Below are positions 45,601 through 54,100 of a stretch of 64,000 bases of DNA, in pieces. The translations under genes were made by a program, and so were the position numbers. Source of the DNA: Blastobasis lacticolella (taxonomy: Eukaryota > Arthropoda > Insecta > Lepidoptera > Blastobasidae); NCBI GenBank assembly GCA_905147135.1, contig LR990061.1, forward strand, positions 10,144,026-10,208,025. The letters run 5' to 3'. How positions within the stretch are numbered: position 1 is the stretch's first letter; every line of letters begins with the position of its first letter. The notes under the pieces were generated by a model, which searched no databases, had not been told where the DNA came from, and was given only the letters and a program-made list of their open reading frames with translations.

Positions 45601-47867
45601 GGAAACCTGTGTTCAGCTGTAATCCAGATGATGACAATGATGAGGTGACGATTATGAATCATGAATTCCAAGACCCAAGGTCCAAGGTTTTTCGGCCACT
45701 GCTATTAGATAATTAGACTGCGATTGATTTACCTGTACAGTAATAAAAATTACGTTATTGAATGCTCAAATCGATTTATATCATCACTGCCCTTCACAGT
45801 TCACTGCAGGACCTCTCCCACGTAAATTTAGAGGTTATTGCTATAATCTCCATGCTTGGCAGGCGGGTTGGGGATCGCAGTATTGTGAATATAACAATGG
45901 AAAACGTTGCTGCCCATTTTCCAGCTAACGGAGGCTCTAAAATTCAAGCCTCAAAACATTAGTTATCCTTCAAACCGGAACACAACAATGCAAGCAGAAA
46001 TAGATAAGGCGACTAAAATATAGTCTGTCTAAACACCCATAATTTCATTTCTATGTACCTTCCACAGCATCAGGCGAGCCCGTAGCAGTGGCTTTGAACT
46101 TTGACGCTCGCGACGAGCCAGAGTTAAAGCTAGCCGGGGGTCTGGACAAGATCATGACCTTCCTTGAATTCGTGGAGTCCCAGGTCAGGGATACGCTGCT
46201 GCCGCCGGGGAAAGGTTAGTTGGGACCGGCTTCTAGACTAAATCTATAATTTCTTCTATGGCGTACTACAGGTAGCTATATCACGAGAAGGATAAAATGC
46301 GATGTGATTAATGCCCTGCTCCAAAAAGGGCAGGTCAGGTCGTAATAAATGTTTGAAAATATCTTATTTCGATTAGTTTGATTTTTATATCGAACAAGAC
46401 GTGCATTTGACCACCATCTCACCTGTTGGTAAGTGACGATGCGGCCGATGATGGAGCATGCCTGCATGCATGTATGAATGTGGAAGAGACGAAAGAGGTG
46501 TGTCAGGATCGTAGACTGTAACATTCTGTAGTTTTCTTATCCCTGTGTTATAAACAATAAAAAAAAATTACATTATCACCCCCAGGCGCAGTTCTCCACG
46601 GCTTCATGATGTCGACAGCATCTTCCCTAGCCGCCAGAGACAACGTGGCCGCCATCAGGGCCTTGGAACACGCCACCATGCGGGTGGCGAGGCAACGCGG
46701 GTTCAAGGGCGTGTTTACTACTAATACTAGTCCGCTTACACAGGTAAATACATACATACATATATAGATATACTCTTTATTGCACACAAAATTCCAATAA
46801 AGAAAATTTAACAGGTCTATTTAAGCATACATCGGTATATATTGCCCGTAGGGGTATGCAGAAGCCATATCGTTCCACTGCTACTGTCATACCAAACAGG
46901 TTAGATATTATACCATCCGTGGGCGTAGCGAAGGGGGTCATTTTACACCAACTGCGCCGCGTGATCGATCCGGATTTTAATAGCAACAATACAAAAAATT
47001 CAGAAAATATGAATTTGGTTACTTAAATTAGGACTACCCCATCTTTTACGATCGAAATTTATGCAAAGTTAGACTACCCTCAAAATACGCGACGGTCAAA
47101 TCCAGTTCACAGATTCTGCATGCGTTGTCTAAGTTTTGTTATCGGTAAGTCTATAAGTAGACCGCCTGCCCAGAAGTATGACTCACGCAAAACGTTGGAA
47201 TACTAGTCTGCTTACGCAGTTGGGTTGATATAATATACCGTCACGAGGTGCCAATCTGTTCTCAAGAATGTTCAACCAGTCTCAGGGTCCCCAGCGGGAG
47301 AACTTGGTTAAACTCGCCGTGCCAACGATAGGTCCACACCTAACAAGTCGCGAACTTGTTGCGGTGCTGAAGTTTGACTCAGAAACGGTCACCCATCCCA
47401 CCCAGACTTTGCCTATATCTACATTGACAGTCTCTTCTTTGAATTTGGATACCGTTTTGGACGAGGTTGAGAGAAGGTCAACCTGGTTCACCACACTGCC
47501 GTGTCTTTGAGCAATTGCATCCGTTCGCGTTGGCGCATATATATGTTAAATAGATCGGTTTTAGACAAGTAATAGTGTTTTTAAGTATTATTTAAATACA
47601 TTTTAAATCAGACTGTATATGTATATTTGCATAGCATTTTTTACGCTGTACACAAAATAATATCTATACTTCCAACCGACACTATTCACTTGCTGTGTAC
47701 AGTAACCTACCCTTCTCTTACAGCAACTCGGTACCCACGTGCTTGGCTTCCAAACCCTTCTCGACTACCAAATCAACCAATACATCGACCAGAATGGAGA
47801 GAGAGTGTTTGGAGCGGCGCCTGATGATATGAGGGTCATCGTGTGCTGGAAACCTGTAGAGGCATAG
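27556..47867 (+). CDS. ebony: ebony: N-beta-alanyl dopamine (amine) synthase, complete, 16 coding exons
   Basis: Exons: 27556-27673, 32635-32782, 33246-33379, 34346-34522, 36512-36738, 37200-37476, 38303-38470, 41655-41813, 42432-42571, 43061-43151, 43904-44116, 44696-44831, 45363-45505, 46068-46214, 46586-46743, 47724-47867. Phases agree throughout, giving 859 residues, close to the known insect length. It has an adenylation domain (about 30-540) with [11 protein letters not shown] (183-193), YGSTE (332-336), YRTGD (422-426), KVRGHRVDL (446-454) and NGKIDR with Lys530. The carrier domain has GGNSLNS with Ser600 for phosphopantetheine. The C-terminal amine-selecting domain (about 660-859), GNAT/AANAT-like in fly Ebony, has [10 protein letters not shown]. 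The family activates beta-alanine with ATP and transfers it to dopamine (cuticle colour, sclerotization) or histamine. The enzyme is cytosolic. The start MGSLP agrees with fly Ebony. No disabling change is seen. Confidence 0.97.
27720..27960 (-). mobile_element. SINE family 2 in ebony intron 1
   Basis: Reverse copy: CACACAGCGCCATCTAGCCA at the left end (tail) and the tRNA-like head TGATTCAGTTGATTAAC at about 27,925-27,950. Confidence 0.65.
28242..28470. mobile_element. nearly fully palindromic MITE-like element in ebony intron 1
   Basis: Outer arms GCTTATTACACATTCCTAAA / TTTAGGAATGTGTAATAAGC extend through TTCAGTGACTGAATTCAG. Inner arms GCTCATTGAATAAGGTCC / GGACCTTATTCTATGAGC are also inverted. 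The 229-bp unit could fold into one long hairpin in the pre-mRNA. Confidence 0.85.
28470..28700. repeat. inverted-repeat remnant with GGCCCTATTTTTG ends
   Basis: CTAGGCCCTATTTTTGGACC near 28,521 and TTCAAAAATCGGGCCCC near 28,630-28,646 are inverted. The ends match those of the inner part of the element at 51,855-52,190. The minus-strand 83-codon frame across it is a shadow. Confidence 0.5.
29888..30118 (+). mobile_element. SINE family 2 in ebony intron 1, forward
   Basis: Head GAGTAGTTGAGTTGGTTGAC with GAGGTTCGATTCCCG, tail ending near TTGCTTACTTCGCTTGTGCT. Confidence 0.7.
30112..30330 (-). mobile_element. SINE family 2 in ebony intron 1, reverse (tail-to-tail with previous)
   Basis: Begins with the reversed tail (CACAGCGCCATCTAACCTC) and ends with the reversed head (GGGAATCGAACC, then TTAACCAACTGAACCACTCA). 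Directly adjoins the forward copy at 29,888-30,118. Confidence 0.7.
30660..30790 (+). mobile_element. LINE 3' tail in ebony intron 1
   Basis: AACGCATTGGCGATACTCTT, then TGACCACTTTCCATCAGGTG and an AT-rich end with (AAAT)n. Same tail as 54,841-55,010. Confidence 0.65.
30989..31163. mobile_element. GC-rich MITE-like element in ebony intron 1
   Basis: Ends ATGGTGCGTCCAGACGC and GCGTCTGAACGCACCAT are inverted repeats. The 175-bp interior is GC-rich (GCGCATGCGCTCGTGCCCCT). The open frames on both strands here are shadows. Confidence 0.8.
31770..31991. mobile_element. MITE-like element E, copy 2, ebony intron 1
   Basis: Terminal repeats ATCTGTCCAGTCTGACTTG and CAGTCTGGACAGAT. About 222 bp, the uninterrupted version of 24,051-24,553. 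Confidence 0.8.
32441..32585 (+). mobile_element. SINE family 1, internally deleted, just before ebony exon 2
   Basis: Head GCATCGGTGGCCGTGTGGTT runs straight into the late body (GGTCAAGGCGGAGCCCGGGC) and the tail GCCAAGATGATGATGATGA. It ends about 50 bases before the exon 2 acceptor. Confidence 0.7.
32635..32782 (+). CDS. ebony: ebony coding exon 2 (residues 40-88)
   Basis: Acceptor TCCCACAG, donor GTAAGT. Encodes [16 protein letters not shown] and [13 protein letters not shown], the first conserved adenylation-domain motifs. Confidence 0.95.
32990..33192 (+). mobile_element. dispersed repeat family B in ebony intron 2
   Basis: CGAAAGGGGAGGTTATTGCC through GCCTCGAAAACATTAGCC. Only 50 bases separate it from the exon 3 acceptor. 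Confidence 0.7.
33246..33379 (+). CDS. ebony: ebony coding exon 3 (residues 89-133)
   Basis: Acceptor TTTTCCAG, donor GTAAGT. Encodes [19 protein letters not shown], adenylation motif A2. Confidence 0.96.
34346..34522 (+). CDS. ebony: ebony coding exon 4 (residues 134-192)
   Basis: Acceptor CTCTTACAG, donor GTAAGT. Ends with the ATP-binding motif [13 protein letters not shown]. Confidence 0.97.
34735..35060 (-). mobile_element. RTE-clade LINE C-terminal fragment, ebony intron 4
   Basis: Minus-strand frames give [17 protein letters not shown] (near 35,020), then ALVWLR/FGYVLR-like and an end reading ..KSWKADP.. near 34,770. This is the RTE polymerase terminus, decayed over several frames. 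Confidence 0.65.
35395..35630 (+). mobile_element. LINE C-terminal fragment, ebony intron 4
   Basis: Reads [20 protein letters not shown] then [20 protein letters not shown], a non-LTR polymerase C-terminus, ending with the CATCAGGTGACATGGCGGTC tail. Confidence 0.75.
35850..36145 (+). mobile_element. LINE C-terminus and tail (AIQRGNAAS type), ebony intron 4
   Basis: CCGTGGGGACCAGGCGCACA, CCAGAAGGCTGGCCTCTTTT and GGGGCAACGCGGCCAGTCTT, shared with 9,130-9,730. AT-rich end. Confidence 0.65.
36512..36738 (+). CDS. ebony: ebony coding exon 5 (residues 193-268)
   Basis: Acceptor ATTTCAG, donor GTATGA. Encodes [19 protein letters not shown] and [18 protein letters not shown], the region holding the substrate-pocket Asp (FVDS) in Ebony-type adenylation domains. 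Confidence 0.97.
37200..37476 (+). CDS. ebony: ebony coding exon 6 (residues 269-360)
   Basis: Acceptor TTTGTTTCAG, donor GTGAGT. Encodes [28 protein letters not shown] and [16 protein letters not shown] (motif A5 region). Confidence 0.97.
37708..37950 (+). mobile_element. SINE family 1, ebony intron 6
   Basis: Starts within the body (GACTAACCAATGCTCTTACG) and ends GACGCCAAGATGAGATGAGA. Head missing. Confidence 0.7.
38303..38470 (+). CDS. ebony: ebony coding exon 7 (residues 361-416)
   Basis: Acceptor CATCCCCCAG, donor GTGAGA. Encodes [15 protein letters not shown] and [14 protein letters not shown], the adenylation-domain motif A6 region. Confidence 0.96.
39010..41000. repeat. degenerate array of 'CTCGCTNCGCTCGCTCA' words in ebony intron 7
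   Basis: Words such as AGCTCGCTGCGTTCACTCA, GAGCTCGCTTCGCTCGCTTA, CTAGCTCGTTGCGGTCACTC, AAGCTCACTCCGCTCGCTCA and CTCGCTACGCTCGCTCAG recur at irregular 80-130-base spacing between 39,405 and 40,770. They are joined to a GTGGCTCC..GCCCTCCCCC block (39,200-39,360) and its partner CTCCCCCTAAATCAAATCCT (about 39,868). Probably one decayed transposable element. A LINE tail (40,412-40,620) sits inside it. Open frames here are simple-sequence artefacts. Confidence 0.6.
40412..40625 (-). mobile_element. LINE 3' tail, nested in the repeat above
   Basis: Plus strand starts with a run of about 20 T, then GTCATACGTTAGGCAAACAG and CACCTGATGGAAAGTGGTCA. The T run is the A tail of a minus-strand insertion. 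Confidence 0.75.
41655..41813 (+). CDS. ebony: ebony coding exon 8 (residues 417-469)
   Basis: Encodes YRTGDFG and [14 protein letters not shown] (A7/A8). Very GC-rich. The only acceptor that keeps the frame and the conserved LYRTGD is CCCTTAG ending at 41,654, which lacks a good pyrimidine tract. The in-window alternative ATCAG at 41,638 would shift the frame. Donor GTTCGT is non-consensus. The coding part is certain, but the 5' boundary is less so. Confidence 0.85.
42432..42571 (+). CDS. ebony: ebony coding exon 9 (residues 470-516)
   Basis: Acceptor CCCCACCAG, donor GTATGT. Encodes [19 protein letters not shown] and [12 protein letters not shown] (motif A9). Confidence 0.96.
42615..42750 (+). 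mobile_element. LINE 3' tail, ebony intron 9
   Basis: TCTCTATAGGCCTGCTGAAA, TAAGTAGTGCCTGTTGTGTC, then an AATAAA-containing end. Matches the insert inside 24,051-24,553. Confidence 0.65.
43061..43151 (+). CDS. ebony: ebony coding exon 10 (residues 517-546)
   Basis: Acceptor TTTTGTTGCAG, donor GTAAGT. Encodes [17 protein letters not shown] (A10), with the catalytic-type Lys530. Confidence 0.96.
43545..43868. mobile_element. LINE-derived repeat, ebony intron 10
   Basis: CATTAGCCAGGGGTATCGCC, CAAAGCCACGGTTCCCCAAA and AATTCGAACGGGATACCCC. Same material as 23,100-23,360, with a local duplication of the CAAAGCCACGGTT.CCCAAAT block. It ends 36 bases before the exon 11 acceptor. Confidence 0.6.
43904..44116 (+). 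CDS. ebony: ebony coding exon 11 (residues 547-617), carrier domain
   Basis: Acceptor CTCCCCTTCAG, donor GTGAGT. Encodes [18 protein letters not shown]. Ser600 is the predicted phosphopantetheine attachment site. GC-rich. Confidence 0.97.
44455..44690 (-). mobile_element. RTE-type LINE fragment, ebony intron 11
   Basis: The minus strand is the counterpart of the RTE terminus at 14,695-14,830 (shared words CTCCACGGCTGCCGGTCCTG and TCGGTCCACCTTGTGAGAGG). It ends just before the exon 12 acceptor. Confidence 0.6.
44696..44831 (+). CDS. ebony: ebony coding exon 12 (residues 618-662)
   Basis: Acceptor TAACTTGCAG, donor GTAAGT. Encodes the end of the carrier domain and linker ([15 protein letters not shown]). 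Confidence 0.94.
45363..45505 (+). CDS. ebony: ebony coding exon 13 (residues 663-710)
   Basis: Acceptor CCACCTACAG, donor GTAAGG. Encodes [15 protein letters not shown], start of the C-terminal amine-selecting domain. Confidence 0.95.
45782..45965 (+). mobile_element. dispersed repeat family B, ebony intron 13
   Basis: Truncated copy with AGAGGTTATTGCTATAATCT and AATATAACAATGGAAAACG. Confidence 0.65.
46068..46214 (+). CDS. ebony: ebony coding exon 14 (residues 711-759)
   Basis: Acceptor CTTCCACAG, donor GTTAGT. Encodes [15 protein letters not shown], a hallmark of the Ebony C-terminal domain. Confidence 0.96.
46586..46743 (+). CDS. ebony: ebony coding exon 15 (residues 760-812)
   Basis: Acceptor TCACCCCCAG, donor GTAAAT. 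Encodes [19 protein letters not shown] and [12 protein letters not shown]. Confidence 0.97.
47724..47867 (+). CDS. ebony: ebony terminal coding exon 16 (residues 813-859 and stop)
   Basis: Acceptor TCTCTTACAG. Encodes [20 protein letters not shown] and ends [10 protein letters not shown] with TAG at 47,865-47,867. Confidence 0.97.
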   Translation, partial: QLGTHVLGFQTLLDYQINQYIDQNGERVFGAAPDDMRVIVCWKPVEA

Positions 47868-47882
47868 TCATGACCCACTACT

Positions 47883-48017
47883 TGACCCACGAATGATCTT
47901 GCCTTAACCCAAGAACCCATCACCAGAAGTCCTGACCCACGAATGATCTTGCCTTAACCCAAGAACCCATCACCTGAAGTCCTGACCCACGAATGATCTT
48001 GCCTTAAGCCAAGGAAG
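47883..48017 (+). repeat. 50-bp tandem repeat in the ebony 3' UTR
   Basis: Units start TGACCCACGAATGATCTTGC at 47,883, 47,933 and 47,983 (exactly 50 bases apart). The first two units differ at one position, and the third runs about 35 bases before diverging. It begins 15 bases after the ebony stop codon. Confidence 0.95.
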
Positions 48018-48998
48018 TTGTAGGTAAAGCTGGAATCGAGGCTTCGAACATTTGATTGATTCGTGACCCTGAGTAACCTTTGGACCTTTTCGTTTCCTAC
48101 CCGTCTCTTGCAAAAACTAGTAACAGATATGATATTAAGGCTGGAGCGGACAACTGTCAGTTGCAGTGTAAAATATTTACAACAATGAGTAACAATGAGA
48201 CGCAAGGGTTTTTAGAAATGTTAAAGTCTTACTTGGCTTCAGTTTTTGCCTATAATTTCCTGGCCCTAACCTATAGTTGTCGAGATGTAAGAAGCCCATT
48301 CTGACAGGTCTCACCATTTCCTTGTCCACTACATCAGTCTTATTTTCTGTAATGCGCGTGAGAACTGTCGTAATGGGCTGCTTATTATCGATAACTTTAA
48401 TTTCTTGTTATACCACGAATCTCAGCTCGTATTTTTAATGTATATAATTTATATAATATATTTGTAACGATATTTTAACGATACTTTAGTCTATACTTAG
48501 GTTCTTGTCTTTATTGACTTTATTGACTACGGTTCTGAAATTGTTTATTTTATATCTTACTGTATTATTTGACGGTAAGCTTAATTACGTTGGAGCATTC
48601 CATTGATGGCATTATTTGAAATTGTGATTCATTTTAAAGTATTAGGTTTATTCAATTAAAGTTATTAAGAGGCTCCTTAAAACGAATTTAAAATAATTTT
48701 GACATTTAATTTGAATATATTTAGAGATGTAAGTTGATTCAAATGTAACCAAGTGATATTGCATGTTTAGTTCCTTATTTTATGTTACAGTTATTGCTGT
48801 AAGGATTATTGTGGCGATATTCATTAATTTGGCGCCCAACTAGAGACCAATTATTTGGAAACAGAAAATAAGTCTATAAAAAGGATGGAATAATATGCGA
48901 AAAGGTTTAAAAGTGTTTAATATTGTTAATTATACCAGTGATTTACTCGAAAGTGTAGAGTAATAGAAAGTGAAAAGTCCCTGTTTGGGCGCCAAACC

Positions 48999-49004
48999 AA
49001 TAAA
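48999..49004 (+). terminator. candidate ebony polyadenylation signal
   Basis: AATAAA at 48,999 in CCAAACCAATAAACTG, about 1.1 kb after the stop. It is the first canonical plus-strand hexamer noticed. Weaker variants earlier cannot be excluded. Confidence 0.45.
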
Positions 49005-49465
49005 CTGTTTTAGTTCAGTTAAGACTACGTCTAAGCAAGAGTTGTGATTTTTAGTAGATAGCTGTTTATAAGCACGAGTTGTAACTATTATGATAGTTCC
49101 AATTACCGTAATACGGATGCAGTAAATAATGGAAATCTTTAATGAGACATTTCGTTCCTGTGATATACATGCGACAAAAATTGTGAATTATTGCAGAATC
49201 ATTTACGATAATGAACACTGCCTAGCAGTAAACATACAAAACAATACATAAATGTATCTAATATAGTCGAGTTATTATTTAATGTAAGATTGTAGAAATA
49301 AGATTATTTATTATAATGTTTACTCGTAAATATTAAAAACAGTTTTATAAATACAGCTGTTTTTTTCTGATGTACTTACCTACTTACCTGATGGTTTTGC
49401 TTTTTTTTTAATATGAACCTTTTCAGGTAGCAGTCTACATTACAGCTAAATGAAATAGCACGCCA

Positions 49466-49710
49466 CGCCCTTAACATTCCACTGCAGGACTTAAGGGCCT
49501 CTCCCACGAAAGGGGAGGTTTTTGCCTTAATCTCCACGCTTGGCAGATTGGAGATCGAAGTGTCATAAATATAACAATGGAAAACGATGCTGCCCGTTTT
49601 CCAGCGTACGTAGACTGTAGATCTTTTGCCTTGAAAACGTTAGTCGCCTTGTACGACACCCACGAGTGTAAGGGGTTGGTGCTATTCTACTCTGTCGGAC
49701 ACCACACGAC
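49466..49710 (+). mobile_element. dispersed repeat family B in the convergent spacer
   Basis: CATTCCACTGCAGGACTTAA, CGAAAGGGGAGGTTTTTGCC, GCCTTGAAAACGTTAGTCGC and GAGTGTAAGGGGTTGGTGCT. Confidence 0.7.
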
Positions 49711-50522
49711 CAACCGTTATTATGACATAATTAACACATCTATAATATTAGGTAGTGAAGAAAACAACGTCAAATTGTCATAGCCTCGGAACATCTTACC
49801 AGATGGGCTATTGGCAACTGATCTCAGTGGACAACTGAATTTCACATATAGTAATCTCACACTACTCTAATTTATGGTAGAGAGCCAGTGGCCAACATAG
49901 ATGACGTAGTGTAGAATTGTCTAATGTCAAATTCAGTTGCCAACTAAGTTAGACAATAACCCCTGACTGAGACTAGACTAGACTAGAGGGCAGACTGAGA
50001 AAGGGGAAATGATAGCAATTCAATTAAACAATAACAACAATACATTTTAATAGATTAGTGATTATATTTAATTATTGCTTACATTCGCAACATACTCGTA
50101 CATTATAACCTTAGCCGATACACACTCTAAAACTGACTATAAATATTGTTTAAATTTGTTATTATCACGTTAATACAATTACAGACCATAATTTAGCCAA
50201 AATATTTGCTAAATCTTAGTGTGATGTATATAAATCTATTTGATATCATGCAAATAGAAGCTTATAGAGGGTATTCTATATTTGAGTTTTTATTTCAACA
50301 ACTACCCTCAAATTATTTAAACGAGAGTATAATAGTAGAGGTATTTCGATTCGTAAAAGATAGTTATCTTTTATATTCTCGCTTATTAATTAAATAAGTA
50401 TTTTAGGAATGTAAGCCTTAACTTATTGCTGTCAATGCTACCTATCTTGATTAGATGAAACAAACAGCTTTATACATTGGCGACTTTAACCGAAATCGTT
50501 ATACAAAACAACTGGCATAATT

Positions 50523-50528
50523 TTTATT
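50523..50528 (-). terminator. candidate Scgalpha polyadenylation signal
   Basis: TTTATT on the plus strand (AATAAA on the minus strand), about 205 bases past the stop codon at 50,732. Confidence 0.45.
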
Positions 50529-50731
50529 AGTGATTACAATGCTATCATATGCCTTCACGGTTAGTCCATGATTAGTAAGTTTGGAGTTCGGGTTACAGTA
50601 AAGCTTCTCCAATAATTAACCTACTATGGCAACGTGTTAACGCTGAATAAATCAGAAGCTGTCAACTACTCGGTCAACGCTTAGCAAAACCACGTTTTCA
50701 CAGGTGGCTTCCCATCCACTGAGACCTCATG

Positions 50732-51173
50732 TCAAATGGAACCCACTATGCCTCCCAAGCCGTATTTTGCTAGCTCCGGTACCGCGATATCGTCCAAATC
50801 CGGTTTGATCGAGACGTAGCCGCTGCCGTCCGCTTTCATCGTGACATAGCCAGGCTGTTCCGGTTTTATTGCGACATAGTCCTCTGTCCCGTCAGCCATA
50901 TCGATTATTGGGTCTTTCAAAATAGGCTCAAATTCAGAACTGGCTATGTTAGCTTCATTCAGGAGTTTTAAGGACTCTTCTAAAGCAAGGTGTCCTCTGT
51001 GTTCTGGAGTATGGCCGCTAGTGGATGGAGTGTTCCTATCGGTGTTATTGGACTTCCTATGATGCAAGGTGGTAGCAGAGCCAATGTAGGGAGGTGGTTG
51101 TGGCCGGTTGTAGTTCGCTGCGAGATTGGTCGAGGACTTGGGGCTGTATGGACGTACCAGACTGTTGTTCGGG
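50732..51173 (-). CDS. Scgalpha: Scgalpha terminal exon (cytoplasmic tail, 146 residues and stop)
   Basis: Acceptor TTTTTCCAG. Encodes a Ser/Pro/Asn-rich tail with LALEESLKLLNEANIASSEF and three repeated motifs, YVAIKPEQPG, YVTMKADGSG and YVSIKPDLDD, then GLGGIVGSI and TAG-type stop at 50,732. Assigned to this gene by phase and position. The tail itself has no recognisable vertebrate counterpart. Confidence 0.85.
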
Positions 51174-54100
51174 CTGGAAAAATGAGGAAGCACTGATATT
51201 ACTTCATAAGGACAGGGCCGAGACGCGACGAAATGGCACCAGCGCACTGGGGCTAAAATATCACTTTAGGACCAACGACGAATGAGTCAGTATCAGTAGG
51301 ACACTGATAATGGTAATCCTTCGGTATGGCTTCGGCCAAAAAAATCACTTTCGGCGAAACCTCTGGCTTCGGCAACCGAAGGTTTCTTGCAAACGTCATC
51401 ATTTAATAAATAATGTTATAATATACATTATTTCGAAACGTTTTTATTTTGGACAAATAAATTGCAAGGTAATTTTTTTATCATCTGTACATCAACTGGT
51501 ATAGATGATTTGAACTTATACAGTCAATCCGACCTTCGACCGAAGGTTGTGGCGACAGCTAATTAATCGGCTTCGGGTACGGCTTCGGCCAGTAATTAAC
51601 CTTCGGTTAGACACTAGGCAGCGTTGACTACTATCCATCAGGTGGCCCGCTATCCTGGTTGACTACTGAAAGTCATAAATAATATAATAGGGTAGGGTTA
51701 CTTATATTTACCTAGGTCCGCCGCTGTTCGCATTAGTGTGGTCTGCAGGTTGACTGTGGGGCACGCTGGGGCGGCATAGCTCGACGCGGCCGGACTTGTG
51801 AGCTCTGTGGGTACAGATAAAGATGTCATAGCGCAAGGGTATTCGCGATTTCAAAATTAATTGATCCATCATTTTACTGCAGTTCTTTCCGTCCAATGGG
51901 GCAGTATTTTGACAACTGTACTTCTCAGTAACGCCATCAGGGGCCCTATTTTTGAAACCACTGTGGTGGGAAACTACGCGAGCGCTCGCGTTATAATGCT
52001 TGTCTTTTCTCTCTAGGTACTTACCACGAGTGTAAAACAGATAGGTAGCGCACGCGAGCGCTCGCGTGGCGCGTGGATGCGAGCGGTTTCAAAAATAGGG
52101 TCGTAGGTGGCGTAACTGAGAAGTACGGTTGTCAAATACTGCCGTGCTATTGGACGAAAAGAACTGCTGTAATATGATTGATCGATTCTAGCCAATGACA
52201 GGGCTTCACTTTGAGGTCAGACCTCCCTAGTGGGAGCTGTTAATGCAAAATTATGTTATTATCTTTCAGCCACCTGTTTCATTGAGATCCTCACACAAAT
52301 TATTTCAATAAATACTGAGAAAATTAAATTGGATTTTTTCTTACAAAAAAATTATGATGTCATAACTTTTCTCTAGGCGCCTGTAGGCTCTAGGTGCTAT
52401 CAAGCCACCTGTCAGTGACAATATCCTCCATCGCAACGATGCCATACAACAACGAAACATTAAATCGTAGGTCTAGCAGGTATTTCTTAGTTGATATTAA
52501 ACCAATAAAATACAACAGTAGGTAGGTAAGTACGAAAACAACAACACAAAAGAAGTTAATAATAAAAAAAAAATGATGAAGGACATGCTTTAGTTAGCAC
52601 GACTTATTAGGTAGTTAAGTTATTAATAGATACAAAAGGACCCTTGCTATGATGGGTACATGGTGAATACATAAATGATTGGTTAGTTAGTTTTTGTGTA
52701 GTTAGTTAGTTTTTGTTTAGGTGAATAAAATATTTAGGTTATTATAGTGAAATTTCAGTGGCAAACCTTCTATTTTTATAATCAATGCAAATATGAAATA
52801 TGTTTTCTATGAAACTCTCTGAGACTGGATCTCTTCTGAAAAAAATAAAAGAAAAAACAATAAACGTGGATGCCAAAAAGAAATGAAAACTGAAAAATTG
52901 TCACAACCTTGGGTCATCAATTAAAGTCTTATCCGTTACTCCGTTGGGAATTTAAATCTAATCTACCTCCTTGCATGGCCTCCCATTGGACCGCCGATGG
53001 GAATAAATCGACATTTAAAATACCAAAAACCAAACTACCAACGTAGGGGGAGCAAAATTAATTGACTGATGCAGAAACTTGCGTTTGTCGATCTTATTCA
53101 GGTTGCATTTCGGAAATGTGTGCAAAGCAGTCGCACGACCTCATTCCGTCGGACCCTTTCCGCCATCGGGAAATGCGATCCGGGCGACACCGCTTTGTTT
53201 CAAAATTTATAAAGCGTAACGGCTAAGCAATGGAACACGTTGCCCTGTGAGTGTTCCCTGATTATAATCTGGACGCCTTCAAGGCTAGAGTGAATAGGCT
53301 GTTCCTAGACGGCATGCTCCATCTTCGCCCGTTTCGTTACATACCACCGGGTGAGATTTCGGTCAAATGCCTGGTCAGTTTTTATAAAAAATTCAAATAT
53401 TTAAACCCCCAGTACTCACATGGCAGCGTAATGGAAACAAAGCACAGCAGTCAGTGCGGCAATGGACAGCAACAGCAGCAGCAACGGCACTGCTAGCGTC
53501 GCTGTCAATTGCTTCGTGTAGCTTCTGGACGGCAATGCGTGGATGCTGGGAGCTGTCCAGGTGTCTCGAGGATCCAACGCCTTGACGGACTTGGCTGTCT
53601 TGCTGGTGTTCGGTAATTCTGTGAGGTATTCTAAGTGCTCGGTCGTTCGTTCCTTGTAGATTGTGTTGTACTGTAATGGAAGATGATCACGTTCATTATG
53701 TTTTAAACTATCACGGTTATTTTAAAGGTATGTTCCGGGTTTTCTCCCCGTAAACAACCCGGTAGGAAACCCGAAGCATACCTTTAAAACCTTCATAGGT
53801 GTGACGATTATTACGTGTACGAGCTTTATAGATATGCTATACCTAATGTAAAGCAGTTATATACAAATAAAAAGACGTGTTAAGAAAATATAGCTACACG
53901 CCCAACTATGCCAATGCCAACTGCACCAGTCGACCAGAGCGGAAATTCTCCTGTAGCCTCTTCTGTCAGGAGTCAGTTGTCAGGTTAGCTGCATAATCAT
54001 AACCTAGGCAAAACAATTTATAATTCCAGTCCAGTGTTTCAGTACAACCATCGACGGCCGCCCGCTTGTATTCCCGATGGCAGCTCGAGGCTTTGAACTC

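Noticed and set aside
47268..47510. 80-codon frame in ebony intron 15
   Set aside because: Open on both strands, no recognised domain, and exons 15 and 16 join in phase through a conserved SPLTQ-QLG junction without it.
50990..51285. Plus-strand frames opposite the sarcoglycan terminal exon
   Set aside because: They are the antisense of the minus-strand coding exon, which has consistent phase with six other exons.
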